This document shows positions 12,866 through 27,882 of a stretch of DNA of 64,000 bases, piece after piece. The notes beneath the pieces are model-generated. The model searched no databases, was not told the origin of the DNA, and saw nothing but the letters and a program-made list of their open reading frames with translations. Source of the stretch: Saksenaea vasiformis B4078 (lineage: Eukaryota > Mucoromycota > Mucoromycetes > Mucorales > Saksenaeaceae). Location: the NCBI GenBank assembly GCA_000697055.1, contig JNDT01002046.1, positions 1-64,000 on the forward strand, written 5' to 3'. Within the stretch, counting starts at the first letter, position 1, and the number at the start of each line of letters is the position of its first letter. A program made the position numbers and the translations under genes.

Positions 12866-13999
12866 ATGACCTTACAATATAACACGTTACTCCGGTTCAT
12901 ATTCATTTTACAATGCTTCCACCTCATGAATGTGCAACTAATCTCGGCAGCTCCTGTCACCGGCAAGATTCGCCATTATTACATTACTGCTGAAGAAGTT
13001 ACATGGGACTATGCACCAATGAAATGGGACAACATGCAAGATAAACCTCTTAATGAAACCGCAGCTGCTCTATACACTGTCCGTACTCCTACACGAATAG
13101 GATCGATCTACAAGAAGGTCATGTACCGTCAATACAGCGATCCGGACTTCCACAATCGCATTGTTCATGATCCATCGTTTGGTATGATGGGTCCAATTAT
13201 TCGGGCCGAAGCTGGTGATCAAGTTCAAGTATTGTTTTACAACCGTGCATTCAAGCCTTTTAGTCTGCACCCGCACTCTACCAATTTGACAGGTGTTGAT
13301 CTACCAGGTACTTCTGTCCAGCCAGGAGCCAAGTTTCAGTACGTCTGGGATATCCCTGCTGGTTTTGTCTTCCCGATCAACCAGTCTTCGGTGATCTGGA
13401 CATATGTTTCGCGAGATGATCCTTCCCGAGATCTTAATTCCGGTCTTTTGGGTCCTATCGTTATATACAAACCAGGCACGCTTGTTCTGCCCACCCCTGG
13501 TAGCATGTTCGAAAGTCCAGATGGGATTGACCAGGAAGTCTTCACTATTATGCTTACTACGGATGAAGGTCAATCAAAGTATCTGATTGACTCTGCATCG
13601 GCAGCCGGTATCGACAATGCGACCTTGAAGGATCTCGTGAAAGACTCAGAATTCATAGAATCGAATCGGATGTATCATGTCAACGGGTACGTCTACAATA
13701 ATAACGCGGAAATCCGCGTCTTTTATGGCCAGCGAGTCCGTTGGTATGTTATTGCGTTCGGTTTGACGGATGACGATGTGCATACCGCCCATTGGCACGG
13801 CGCTACTCTCCTACACCGTGGTCATCGCGTTGATGTCATTGATTTGATGCCAGTTAGCTTCGAGGTGCTAGATATGATCCCGGACAACGAAGGTCAATGG
13901 TTATTCCACTGCCATGTGGCATCCCACTTTTTATCTGGCATGACGGCATTCTATGAAGTAGAACAACTAGAATACACAGGTGACGAAGGCTGGTTATAG
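12866..13999 (+). CDS. Secreted ceruloplasmin/hephaestin-like multicopper ferroxidase, two-domain form
   Basis: Single-exon 377-aa protein. The ATG at 12866 gives a clear signal peptide (hydrophobic LLRFIFILQCF core, cleavage likely near ISAAPVTG); the frame is open 12 codons further upstream but has no ATG. After it comes the ceruloplasmin-type opening HYYITAEEVTWDYAP. Copper ligands visible are SLHPHS in the first cupredoxin domain, HTAHWHG late, and the C-terminal WLFHCHVASHFLSGM, which supplies type 1 and type 3 ligands. Animal ceruloplasmin has six cupredoxin domains; this has two, so three subunits would probably assemble around the trinuclear site (inference). Expected role: extracellular oxidation of Fe(II), or of phenols, coupled to O2 reduction, probably for iron uptake. 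The C-terminus has no TM anchor, unlike Fet3. The HPHS in place of the usual HPHG is a small oddity. Confidence 0.9.
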   Translation: MTLQYNTLLRFIFILQCFHLMNVQLISAAPVTGKIRHYYITAEEVTWDYAPMKWDNMQDKPLNETAAALYTVRTPTRIGSIYKKVMYRQYSDPDFHNRIVHDPSFGMMGPIIRAEAGDQVQVLFYNRAFKPFSLHPHSTNLTGVDLPGTSVQPGAKFQYVWDIPAGFVFPINQSSVIWTYVSRDDPSRDLNSGLLGPIVIYKPGTLVLPTPGSMFESPDGIDQEVFTIMLTTDEGQSKYLIDSASAAGIDNATLKDLVKDSEFIESNRMYHVNGYVYNNNAEIRVFYGQRVRWYVIAFGLTDDDVHTAHWHGATLLHRGHRVDVIDLMPVSFEVLDMIPDNEGQWLFHCHVASHFLSGMTAFYEVEQLEYTGDEGWL

Positions 14000-14060
14000 G
14001 AGAGAAAAAATTTGGTCTATTTTGTTTCTGTTCTTTTTTTTTTGTTCAAAAGAAAGGCGT

Positions 14061-17000
14061 CTAGAATACTTGCAGATAGCTCCAACGAGGTGGAGCCAAA
14101 ACATAAATCATATCTGTATCTTTGAGCATTAAAGATGGTACCGGGTTTGTGTAAACGAATGGTAACTCATTGCCCATCGCTTCGTCTGATGCGCGGAGTA
14201 ATCCCAGTGGCAAAACACCATACTGGAGAACCAACTCCTCGAATAGCTGCGCGAATGGTTTATCCGCAAATTGGGGTGGCATTGGGATGTTTGTTAAATG
14301 AGGCCGCTCAGTAGACGGTGTAGTATCTTGGCAGGAACCAGGCATGCCGCAAAGCGTCTTGATAATCGACACAATATCCGGCTTATAATACGTTTGACTG
14401 AGTAGCACATTGCTGATAAGACTATCTACAACGACGTCGCCAGCAGCGTATGCAGGTGTGTAGAAGACGTCGACTTCCTCTGCTACATCTTTGCCCTGAA
14501 GAAGGTGCATGAACTTGATATTTGACTTCTCCACTACATGATCCATATCAGCAAATCGCAAACTGTAAACAGTCTCCTACCGAGATTAACAATCCTGAAA
14601 GAATCTTTTGGAGACTCTTGTAACAAGAGGTCCATGAGATGGCTTGTCATACTATTACGTACTATCAGTGAATAAAACACACCAACCACTCAGACTTACA
14701 TAGCTGGACTATCCGAATTCCGTTCATATTGATCCAAATTCTCTTTTTCACTGGTTTGAATTCAGTTAAATTTTAGCGTAAAGAACAGTTCAAAGTACCT
14801 CATTACGACCACCTGCTTGGCTCGTTTCACACCAGCTCGCAATAAGTCATCTGGATGTCGACAATTACCCTACACTTCATATATCAACAAAGCGAAAATA
14901 AATAAAAAAGTACTGCTTCTTTACCTCCATAAAATAAACTCGTGGGAATCGATTAAGAAGCTCAAATACTTTTTTACTCGGCGGCGAGTTGCAAAGTAGC
15001 ACAATATCCTGCAGTTCTTCTGCTTTCATATTCGGTGATCTAATTTCCATCAGCAACTAGTTTTCATGGGTCAGCAACTCACCTCAGATTATAAACAAAC
15101 TTGAAGATGTTGATGACACGCCGATGCATACAGACAAGGATATGGCCTTCCATTCCGTCGGTGGAATCAATAGTCAATTCTTCTCGCGTTGCCGGCTCAT
15201 CCAACAAGTAGCAAAGCGGAAGTGCAGCGTCCTGGATCAATTGATGATCATTCTGTATGGAACCTTCGCCCAGATGAGCAAGTAATGCACGGTTCCCAGT
15301 GAGCAAAGCGTGTTTCGATGAAGGTAATCTTGATATTCTGTAGCTTTGCTCGATTACACTGACAGAAGATGATGTGGAGGCGGTTGAAGAGAGAGTGCAA
15401 GTTGAAACAGAAGGCGTAAGCTGCGGTGGTGCCGATACGGAGGGCCGATGGCGCCTCATTTTACGTCTGGTTGCTGGTTTAGAACCTGTCTTGGTACTTG
15501 GAAAAGAAAGCTGCATCGCTCGCACAGTTTGGCTTACATAGACAGAGCTCTAGTAATTCATGCACACATTTAATAAATAAATACCATGAGACATGCCCAC
15601 CGAGGCAATATACCATATTTTCAATGTCACGAATCTCTTTTGGGCTTTCAGCCATATAGACACAAAGATCTGTTTCCTTGATCACATGGTTGCTTCCAGG
15701 GTTTAATAGTATTTCGTATGTGTCCGGGTGCTCCACGAGAACTTTAATGGCAAACAATACAACTTGACATTCCTTAAATACTATCTATAAAGATGTTAAG
15801 ATATTGCTCTTGCTTCTTTATGATTTTTTTTTACCCATGCAGCATGACTAAATGTCAAGCCAATGAGACATTTAGCGGGAAAATCCATGTAGATCTCGTT
15901 ACATGAACCGTCATCTGAATGAAATGTATTTAGCTTTGCCCGGATATAAATATCGGTCATACCATACTGTGCTTGCCATGGTTCGTCGTACCGGTTCATC
16001 GGTTGTCTTTGATGTAACAAGTTTGTCAGCAACGTAGAAGCGCCCCGGCTACGACAGTTCATTGCTAATAGGTATTGCTTGAACTCGCGGACACAGATAA
16101 TCTCTTTTGCCACTTTTTGGTAAATAGCAGTGCTTGGGTATAGGTTGTATGTGTATATGGGGACGTTGTGTAGAACAGTGTAGCAATACAGTGACCACAA
16201 CCGCACGGTGTTCCGTTCATCTTCTTTTGTCGGATCGCTTGCATGTTGATCTGTAAAAAGTGAGTTTGATATGTGCTTTTAGCATATCTGCCGTAGATGT
16301 ACCTGATATTGTAAATATTGCTTTGGCATAGCGTGCACGCTAATGAAATATAAATACCACCATATACATCAATGTGCTCAAGATTACTTACAACCCGCTG
16401 CAAGGAACTTTCGCTCTAGATCATAGGCAGTTTAATGAGACTAATACGCTTTCTCTAAGTGTCATACATCACTTACCAATACAGAGCCGTGAAGAAAATG
16501 GATACGGTGGCCCCACATCGAATTTCTTTCCATAAGCTTTAGTTCCTCTGTGGGCTTATTAATGTCCAAGAACACCACGTTTAGGTGAACCTCTGCGTTT
16601 TCCTTTATGATCTCTGTTGAGTAAGGGATATTCATCATATTTGTGGACACTCAACCCTATTTAGAAAACCATCCAGGATGTCGCTCGCCTGTTCAGTCGT
16701 GAACGTTCCCACAATGAGGATAAATGGCATGTCCCCCTTGGAAACAGACCCTCCTCCGTCTAATGCTCATATAATCAGAGTTATGCACACGAAAATCAGC
16801 TCTAGCTTACCGCGACGCTTTCGATACGTGTTCAAAGTATCGGCTATTAAACCTGGAAGCACTGCCAACGATATAACGATGAGTAACATCATAACGATAC
16901 GGCTTCCTTGGGTATGTGGTGTAATATCTATGAAGAAAATTAGCGAATTATCAGATCCACTGTAATTGTACCTCCGTAGCCGACGGTTGATAAGGTCACC

Positions 17001-18535
17001 ATAACCACGTATCTACGGTGATGTCAGCACCGGTCTTTTTAAAGGCCAACTTCTTTTGGTATACGTTACAATGATTCCAGAATAGTGTAATTAATATCAC
17101 CAAAGGTCACTTCGCAGTACTGAAACGCAGACATTCCGTTATAGAGTAAAACGATCAGAGTGACAACAAGACGAATTAATTTCGCTTTAAGCGCATCCAT
17201 TGGTTTATCTACGCGAAAGATTTACCATTACAGTCCATTGATCCATCTTCTTATACCTGTCATCTGAAGATTCACTTTGATTTTCATAGCACTCTTGATT
17301 CTCAGAAGCAGAACCCAGCTCCGTAGAAAATATGGCACTGTGAACAGATGCATTAGCTCTATGACAAATAAAATAAGGAAGTCACTCGTCCCTACCGTAA
17401 AGATACTGCCCATGTTCTAAAAAATTGGATACCAAGAATGGGACAGTTGTGGTTAGTTCGATAAAGGAGCGGAAGCTCACGAGAACCGACAGCGGATGAA
17501 CGGTCATAAAGACGCCTTTTAGATAAAAGCTTAGCTGCCGATCATGCACCATCACGTACTACGTACGCATAATAAATGATCCCAGATTCCAAAATGTCAA
17601 ACATTGACACAGTAGCCTGATTTCCCTGTTAACGTTCGTTACACAGTTTGAAGGTGACTTACCAAAGATTATATGATCTCCATTTAAAGAGCCACGGTGG
17701 ATAAAGGTCCACGTCCGATTCCTGTTTCATTTCTACCAGGTAGGCAATGCAGAACAGAAGATCAACAAGTAAATCGAGATTGACCTATGCGATCGTGCCG
17801 ATTTACGTTAAGCATACTTTCGAATAGAGGGAAAAGTACATACAAAAATAAGAATGCTTTGGTTGGCAAATAAATATTTTTTAGCTGTCAAAAAGTGCGA
17901 ATCTTCATTAAAGTAAGATTTGATGTCGTGTCCGAAACTTTTCGTGTCTTTGTCGTCGCTACCAATATAAAATGCTGCATAGTATCACGGTGATCGATGA
18001 CTCTTGTCCTACCGTATAACATTTCGACTAGCTCTGTATTTTGCCCGAATGGTGCTTAGATTGACATTCGATCGCTTATTAAACCAGTCGGCTGGGGCGT
18101 GGGTTGGAGCGGCGGCTATCACTTCCTGCGCTCTATCATCTTGACTGTCAAAGGTATATTTCGACGTTGGCGATTACTTTACTTTGGATCCAATGCAGGT
18201 AGCACAAGGTCAGGCGGCTCTTCTGCTTCAGACTGACTTGCGCTGCTGTATAGCACCATGTTAGACAGGCGACTAACTAACTTCGGTCGAGACTGGTGAC
18301 GCTGCTGCATACGCCTCTTCCTTCTTCTAGCAATCCGACTGGGTTCGTCAATATCGCTGTTTCCTCTCGAAGAGGATGTATCCTCGGTCGATCGCCTGTC
18401 GGTTGTCATGCCCACTCGGAGCGACGAAGCACCATTGCCACGGGAACCTTGACTCATTGCTCCATAATGGTAAGTGGGTCCAATACCGAGTAAGTTTTCC
18501 TCATCGTCTTCCGTCAGTCTACTCTTAGAAGACAT
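14061..18535 (-). CDS. BK/Slo-type potassium channel alpha subunit with RCK domains
   Basis: Multi-exon minus-strand gene starting at the ATG at 18533-18535. A polar N-terminal exon (about 117 aa) precedes segments matching S1-S6, for example VDLLFCIAYLVE and YFLRSWVLLLRIKSAMKIKV (S4 region). The selectivity filter TVGYGDITP is rebuilt exactly by one short intron at about 16.93-16.98 kb. The first RCK domain follows (PFILIVGTFTTEQASDILDG), then the BK-family stretch LLAMNCRSRGASTLLTNLLH, then a second RCK starting EGHILVC and ending with ELVLQYGVLPLGLL. Family role: K+ efflux gated by voltage and cytosolic ligand. The aspartate-rich calcium bowl of animal BK is not evident; the equivalent region has only EEVD. 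All introns I tested kept frame, so the gene looks intact. Convergent with the ferroxidase, 60 bp apart. Confidence 0.88.
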
Positions 18536-19284
18536 AAGTCAGTGAAAGAAACGTTACTTGCTCTTTCCTGTCTTCTTTTTTTTTCTGTTCCGCTGTGACT
18601 TCATCGCAAACGGTCGACAGCTGGAACACCTCTTCGGATTCGCGGACATTAAACGGTGTGCATTACTACCCGAGATTTTCTTAGATAGCGGTGACAATCA
18701 TAGGTTTCATTACTTTATAAGTAACGTCAATTTATTTTTACGGTGCTGATACGCGGAGGGGATATATGTGCACGGTATTGTCGCAATCATCCTTTTTTCA
18801 TAAAGACGGCGGAGGACAAAACTTCGATACTTTCGCTCGCCGTCATGGCCTGTCCTACATCATGCATTTTTCATGGCGGACATCAGATTCGCAATACTTT
18901 CAATGAGCGTCCCAAGGCACCAAGGTAAACAGAATGTATCATGAACATAATGATTTGTAGAAAGAGGCCGTATCCATTCTACTATGAGTAGCACCAACTT
19001 CAGCATGCGCAAAATGGTTTATCTACGAACAGCTTGTGGGCATCATGTCATGGTTTCCCCTTCTCTTTTCCTCGAAACGCAAGTAGAATGGAGCAGGCAT
19101 CCGTATTTACAGATTTACGTGTCTTTCCGTTGATTTCAATGCATTGATTACAGCCAAGAGTCGAAACTACAGAAGATGTCAATATGTGATAAGGCAACAA
19201 ATTTACAGGATTTTCCTATGATTTTGCGTCTATTCGAAATTACTCGGCGTTACTTCCAGAAGAAGTATGCGTTTTGAAGAGGGT
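18536..19284. other. Intergenic, 5' region of the K+ channel gene
   Basis: No recognisable coding sequence. Short frames of about 60 codons at 18558-18928 (+) have no family features. The part near 18536-18600 contains a T-rich tract and is presumably the channel promoter. Confidence 0.4.
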
Positions 19285-20144
19285 GTCTTTATGTCCATGA
19301 AATGGACAGTTCACATTTGGATAACTGCAGTTCGCGTTAGAGTACTTCATATTTACAGTGATGGGTTTCTCCGTTGGAAAGCGTAAAAATGTCCTACGAA
19401 AGGAAAATGTTCCGCCAAAAGCAGCACGTCCTTTTAAAGTTGAGATGATTCATTGCATCAGTGGCAGTTTCTCTACACGTTATCACAAGGCATAGAAATG
19501 TTTCATGATGAGCTTATACCAGAATCGTCCGTATTTAGATAGACGCATGAATTATTTTTTATTCTTCGGCTCTGTTACCCTTTAACGTCCCCAGTAAGGA
19601 TGTTAATACATTACACCTGCAAGATTATTCATGTTTTCTGCCTCTTATTTAGGCTGCATGACCTCTGTCCCGAACCGTCTTGACTGTGGTGGCGTCTTCG
19701 CCCATCACTTAAGTAAGTAAAATAAATAATATCGCGCTCAGCATCACTCATCTTGTACGATAGATCGCTGGACGTTGTATCACTTCAACTCCTCTGCAGT
19801 GCGTTACAATTGGTCACATTTCGTGCCAATCTGCTCCCTTCTTCCAACCCCACCCATCACGGTGCGGGGATGCGGCCACCATGAAATCATAGCAATACCC
19901 TTCGGGGCTAAGTAAACTGATATCCAAATATTATTCCATTTACTAACCATGAACAAATTTTTATGCTGTCTATATGAATTTCGCGTCCATCGAGGGGCCG
20001 CGTTGATGTAAGTAGTGTATGAATCTGTTGCCAACTTATATATTAACGAACGCATACTTGATTCTTTTTTTTATCGTAAAAGTGGCTCCTCATGGACGCA
20101 AAAATTTATATAGATTAGCGTAAAAATTTGTTCGATAAACAGTA
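19285..20144 (+). repeat. Dispersed non-coding repeat family R1, copy A (most divergent)
   Basis: Matches copies B (27883-28709) and C (43747-44605, inverted) along most of their length. Shared blocks include ggaaagcgtaaaaatgtcc, the ggctctgtt...aacgtcccc(a/g)gtaaggatgt block, gcatgacct..gtcccgaaccg, cccttcggggctaagtaaa, gttgatgtaagta and the terminal agcgtaaaaat.tgttc.ataaacagta. The left boundary is approximate. Copy A is clearly older than B and C. No conserved ORF runs through the three copies. It ends about 190 bp before the alanyl-tRNA synthetase start codon. Confidence 0.8.
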
Positions 20145-20336
20145 TTGTGAGTGAACTTCAACCGCATGAAAAAAGTCTGCGCGAGGTCGCGCATTGGTGG
20201 GACAAACGGATTTCATCAATGTGACAAAATGACCGTCACAATTAGGTTTTGATTGGTTCCTTGAAAAAAAAAATTGTGGGAAGAATAAAAGGGGCGTCCT
20301 TGCAAAGGCGAAGCGGTTGTGCTTGACATAAAGAAA

Positions 20337-23641
<3,305 letters not shown>

Positions 23642-24237
23642 ATATAATCCTTGTCATTGCTTGTTTTCTTTTTTTTTTTTAATTTACTTTGTATTGTAGA
23701 CCGAAACTGCATAAATTTTTGCGTTCACCGAGATTTTTTAGTTAACAAGAAGTTGTCGTCAACGGCCCAAACTTTTCGTCATTTTGAGACGATATATCAC
23801 ATTTGACACCATTTTTCGAAGAAAATTTAATCTATTCCTTTATAAAAAGCGAAGACAATCTGGTTAATATCCGGAAGCGTAGTCCTGAAACGTCACTGTT
23901 CGATCGCTACGGTTTGATCTGGATTCATAGAGGAGGGATGCGTCAACCTGATATTTCGAGCTTAACGGGAGTACTTCGTTCAACCATTGATTGAGAGATG
24001 GATGGAAATTAGTTTGATGGAGCCAAAGCCAAGCCTGGTAGAGCTAAAAATTTGTGATCTCGCTGGCTTGATGTCCACCTTGGACCTCCTCTTCTGCTAC
24101 CAGGTAAGACTGGTCCTGGACTAAATGATGGAAAATATCATCATCAAACTGACTTCATTTTGCAGTCCTTTATTCTGCAATCAGTCTACGAAACTCAGTT
24201 TGCCTTGCAGAAACGATAAAGGAGCTTTTCTTTAATA
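23642..24237. other. Intergenic between ALA1 and the MITE
   Basis: The first 60 bases hold the ALA1 3' UTR with a long T tract (23670-23682). One unsupported frame of 63 codons begins at 23803 (+). No other structure seen. Confidence 0.4.
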
Positions 24238-25013
24238 CAGTGGGCGCGCGTTATAATTATACTTTCGGTGAGGAGAAAAGTCGATAACTTAAGCGAGAAT
24301 ATAACTAGATCGAATTTAATACCCCTAATAATTATTGTTCCTATCGGCTCGCTCCAGTATAGGTTGAAGCAAACCTTTCATTGTAGTACCCAGAGGGGTC
24401 TTTATGGATCAATGCCTTTTACATATCGTTAGACTGCACAAGTGCATGTACCTGATCTTATTTTCCATAATATGTGTTTGTAGATTTGCATTATTATTAA
24501 GTGATAGCAAACGGAAGCGCGCACACGTATAAATGATCCGAGAAATGCAAAGCACTTTTCCTGTCTGATCCTTTTGCTTCAGTCGCCATATTCCAGCATC
24601 TGTTCCATAACATCCTAGCTATCACCAGATGAACTTGTAAGAATCTTGTTGTTACATGACTCTTACCTCGGACCTTGATCTGTTGCTTTCAAGGAGTTTG
24701 AGAGAGTCTGAATGTACCGCACAAAGTACCAAGCAGGCAGCAACCACGGGTTATATTAGAATAAATTGCAAAGGCAAATCTAAAGTATGATCCTCAACAT
24801 TTCCATAGATTACACATGAATTGATGTTTCGACAACTAAACTACTTTAGTTCGCTTAATCTATTTCACCTATTATATTTTTCCAAAATTCTATAACTTAA
24901 AACTTAAGCGAAATGTGTTATATTAAGGTCTGAACGGCATTGGGAAAAGAAGGATCATATAACTTTACCGAGAATATAAGTATATCAAGTATAATTATAA
25001 CGCGCGACCACTG
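24238..25013. mobile_element. Tc1/mariner-like MITE with TA target duplication
   Basis: The left end reads CAGTGGGCGCGCGTTATAAT and the reverse complement of the right end reads CAGTGGTCGCGCGTTATAAT; the inverted repeat runs about 27 bp with one mismatch. TA dinucleotides flank both ends (24236-24237, 25014-25015). The 776-bp interior has no credible transposase ORF. Motifs of the type ataactt.a.cgagaatataa recur in direct orientation near both ends and in part near 24,890-24,920, suggesting subterminal binding sites. Related in TIR sequence to the element at 6626-7291. Confidence 0.8.
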
Positions 25014-25015
25014 TA

Positions 25016-26435
25016 GTTGGACAGTTTGGGGAAAATATTCAACCGACGAATCAGCAGCCGCCGTTCATCGATGGTTTGCAACTATTATCGTCCTCTTAGT
25101 TCGAGGCACCTCAGTCAAACTGGCAGAGTATGAAGAACAAGGCGTTAGCTGTTACTCAGTAACATGTGGTTTATGATTCTTTGTACGTAGAGGAGAGATC
25201 GCTAGCGAATGCACACAGAAGGTTTGGCAATTTAATTGTTCTCTATGGCACATGCAAAGAACAGGTCGTTGGTCGGAAAATCGATGTCTTGCTGGAGTAT
25301 GACGGCCTTGATAAAGCACGTTGTACTCAGTAGTATGGAGATTGTATGGGTAGTTTGGTTGGGACGGTAGACGGATAGACTGTTGGATACCTTTATTCCG
25401 ATTAGGTTGTCTACGTATTTATGCGATTCAGTCTTTTATCGGAAATAAGGATTAGCGAGCGTTGTTCCCGGTACTACATATTGATTATGGTATGAATTGA
25501 TTACTGTGATGATACAGTGCTACCTTGGTTCACTGAACTCGCTAATAAGTCTAAGCTATAGATGATAAGGTTGAATCGGTGTTTCAGAGGAGAAATGCAC
25601 TGCACAGTGGCCCACTGATAATTTCAACCACCAAAGTACAGGTATCTAGTTGAAACTACCTAGAGTTGAAATCGTATTGAACGGCCTAAGGTAAATACTT
25701 CTCCAGTTTCTCCAAAAAGGTTGATGATACTGAGGATTGAAAAAGATCGAGGGTGATATTATCGGAGGACAACTGTACTTCCGAAAGTGTATTTTTTCAA
25801 GTAATGCACTGGGATAATAGGAAACGGATTAGATCTAGTCGCCCTTGATTTCTTCTTCACTGTTCCTGCGTATATAGGATGAAACGGAGCTTTTTGGGAT
25901 GTAAGTGACAATGTTCCCTCACAAAATCATACACAGCGCATAAGAGTCAAAACATTCAAGTCGATAGCTGCTTCTCATCAACAATATAATCCATAGCCTC
26001 GGGTCCGCCATGCTCGTCGACAACAGTTCCGTTGACGTATTCGTACAAAGATTGAATACTCATTACGATAAAAAGCTTTCGGCGTGCTTATGATGAAAGA
26101 GAAAACCTGAACCGTATAAAATGCGGCATTTATTCTTGAATGTGTGCAACGTCAATTCCCACATTGAGCGGCTTTACTTCCCGGAAGCACTGTAATAGCA
26201 CTCCTCACAGCAAGGCAACCATCTTCAAGTCGCGCTTTATCGTTGTGTCGTAGTTAACTTTTCTGCACGATCCTTCGCTTATGTCTTTCTGACTGGGTGT
26301 TCAACCATGTCATGTGTACCACTCATTAAACCAATTTTGCGCTAAGAAATTATTCAAACGGTTTCGAGTACCGCCAAAGCTGAGAACTTTTTTTCCTGTT
26401 TCAGAATCAACGTTTCCTTATTCTCCTTTTCCCCT
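25016..26435. other. Intergenic, no recognisable gene
   Basis: 1.4 kb without a supported ORF. One short frame starts at 26314 (+), upstream of and partly overlapping the ENOSF1-like gene in another frame. The last few hundred bases are presumably that gene's promoter. Confidence 0.4.
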
Positions 26436-27786
26436 ATGGTTACTATTACTCGGTACCAAGTGCATGATATCCGATTTCCCACTTCTCGGTTCCTTGATGG
26501 TTCTGATGCTATGAACACGGATCCTGACTACTCTGCTGCATACGTGGTCTTCTATACGGATATCGGTACTGAGGGCCACGGTATGACGTTCACTTTGGGA
26601 CGTGGTACGGATATCTGCTGTGCTGCCATTGAGGTGTTGGCGGCAAAATTTGTGAACAAGTCGCTGGATACGCTGGTGGCAGATATGCGAGCTACCTACC
26701 GCATCTGCACAGGAGACTCGCAACTTCGCTGGATTGGTCCAGAGAAGGGCGTTGTTCATCTGGCTACAGCAGCAGTTATGAACGCTATCTGGGACTTGTG
26801 GGCAAAGCGTGAGAACAAGCCGTTGTGGAAACTTGTGGTAGATATGGCGCCTGAGGAGCTGGTTCAATGTATCGACTTCCGTTATATCACAGACGTCATC
26901 ACGCCCGAGGAAGCCATTTCTCTTTTGAGGGAGAACGAGTCATCTAAGGCACACCGTGAGAAGGAGATGCGACAAAATGGTTATCCCGCTTATACCACTT
27001 CGGCGGGATGGCTTGGTAAAAAAGTTTGAAGTTTTCCCACGATACTTATGTTACTTTAAAGGCTACAGCGACGAGAAAGTTCGGAAGTTGTGTCAAGAAG
27101 CCAAGGCAAAGGGTTTCACACATTTCAAGCAAAAGGTGGGAAGCGACAGAGAAGCAGATATACAGAGGGCGAGTTTAATTCGGGAAGAGATTGGGTATGA
27201 TCGTGTACTCATGATGGATGCCAACCAAGTATGGGATGTGAACGAGGCAATTACTTGGATGGAAGGTCTGTTACCGTTTAAACCATTGTTTATCGAAGAG
27301 CCAACTTCGCCGGATGATATTCTGGGCCATGCCACAATCCGCAAGGCGCTGTACCCACGCACGCGTGTTGCAACCGGTGAACATATCCAAAACCGGATCA
27401 TCTTTAAACAACTTTTCCAGGCTAATGCCATTGATTTCTGCCAAATTGATGCTTGTCGCGTAGGCGGTGTGAATGAGGTGTTGGCGATCTTGTTGATGGC
27501 TAAGAAATTCAACATCCCCGTCTGTCCTCATGCAGGAGGCGTTGGTTTATGCGAATATGTTCAGCATTTGGCACTTATTGACTATATCTGTATATCCGCT
27601 ACGACGGACGAGCGTGTATTGGAATATGTGGATCATTTACATGAGCATTTCTTGGACCCTGTTGTGATAAAGGACGGGAAGTATCAAGTGCCACTCGCAT
27701 CAGGTTACAGCATCCAAATGAAAACGGAATCTATCGCAGATTATTCGTATCCTGACGGAAAGATACATAAGAATCGATGTGAATAA
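26436..27786 (+). CDS. ENOSF1: L-fuconate dehydratase, enolase superfamily (ENOSF1-like)
   Basis: Two exons (26436-27015, 27062-27786) join in frame to 434 aa, close to the length of human ENOSF1. The intron falls inside the conserved YTTSAGWLGYSDE. Recognisable features in order: the capping-domain DAMNTDPDYSAAYVVF, LRWIGPEKGVVHLATAAV, the general-base KxK motif in HFKQKVG, metal ligands in LMMDANQ, FIEEPTSPDD and TGEH, and the distal basic residue in CPHAGGVG. Expected reaction: dehydration of L-fuconate to 2-keto-3-deoxy-L-fuconate in non-phosphorylative fucose breakdown; ENOSF1 proteins in eukaryotes may have other acid-sugar substrates. No mitochondrial presequence is visible from the ATG at 26436. 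The repeat copy B begins about 100 bp after the stop. Confidence 0.93.
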
Positions 27787-27882
27787 ATGAAGTTGGAATA
27801 ATGTTTGCGTCAAGTAGATGTCCTTTTACGCTCAAGGCGAAGCACATTTTGCACCGGAAGGTGATGCGTCTTCGGGACTATC

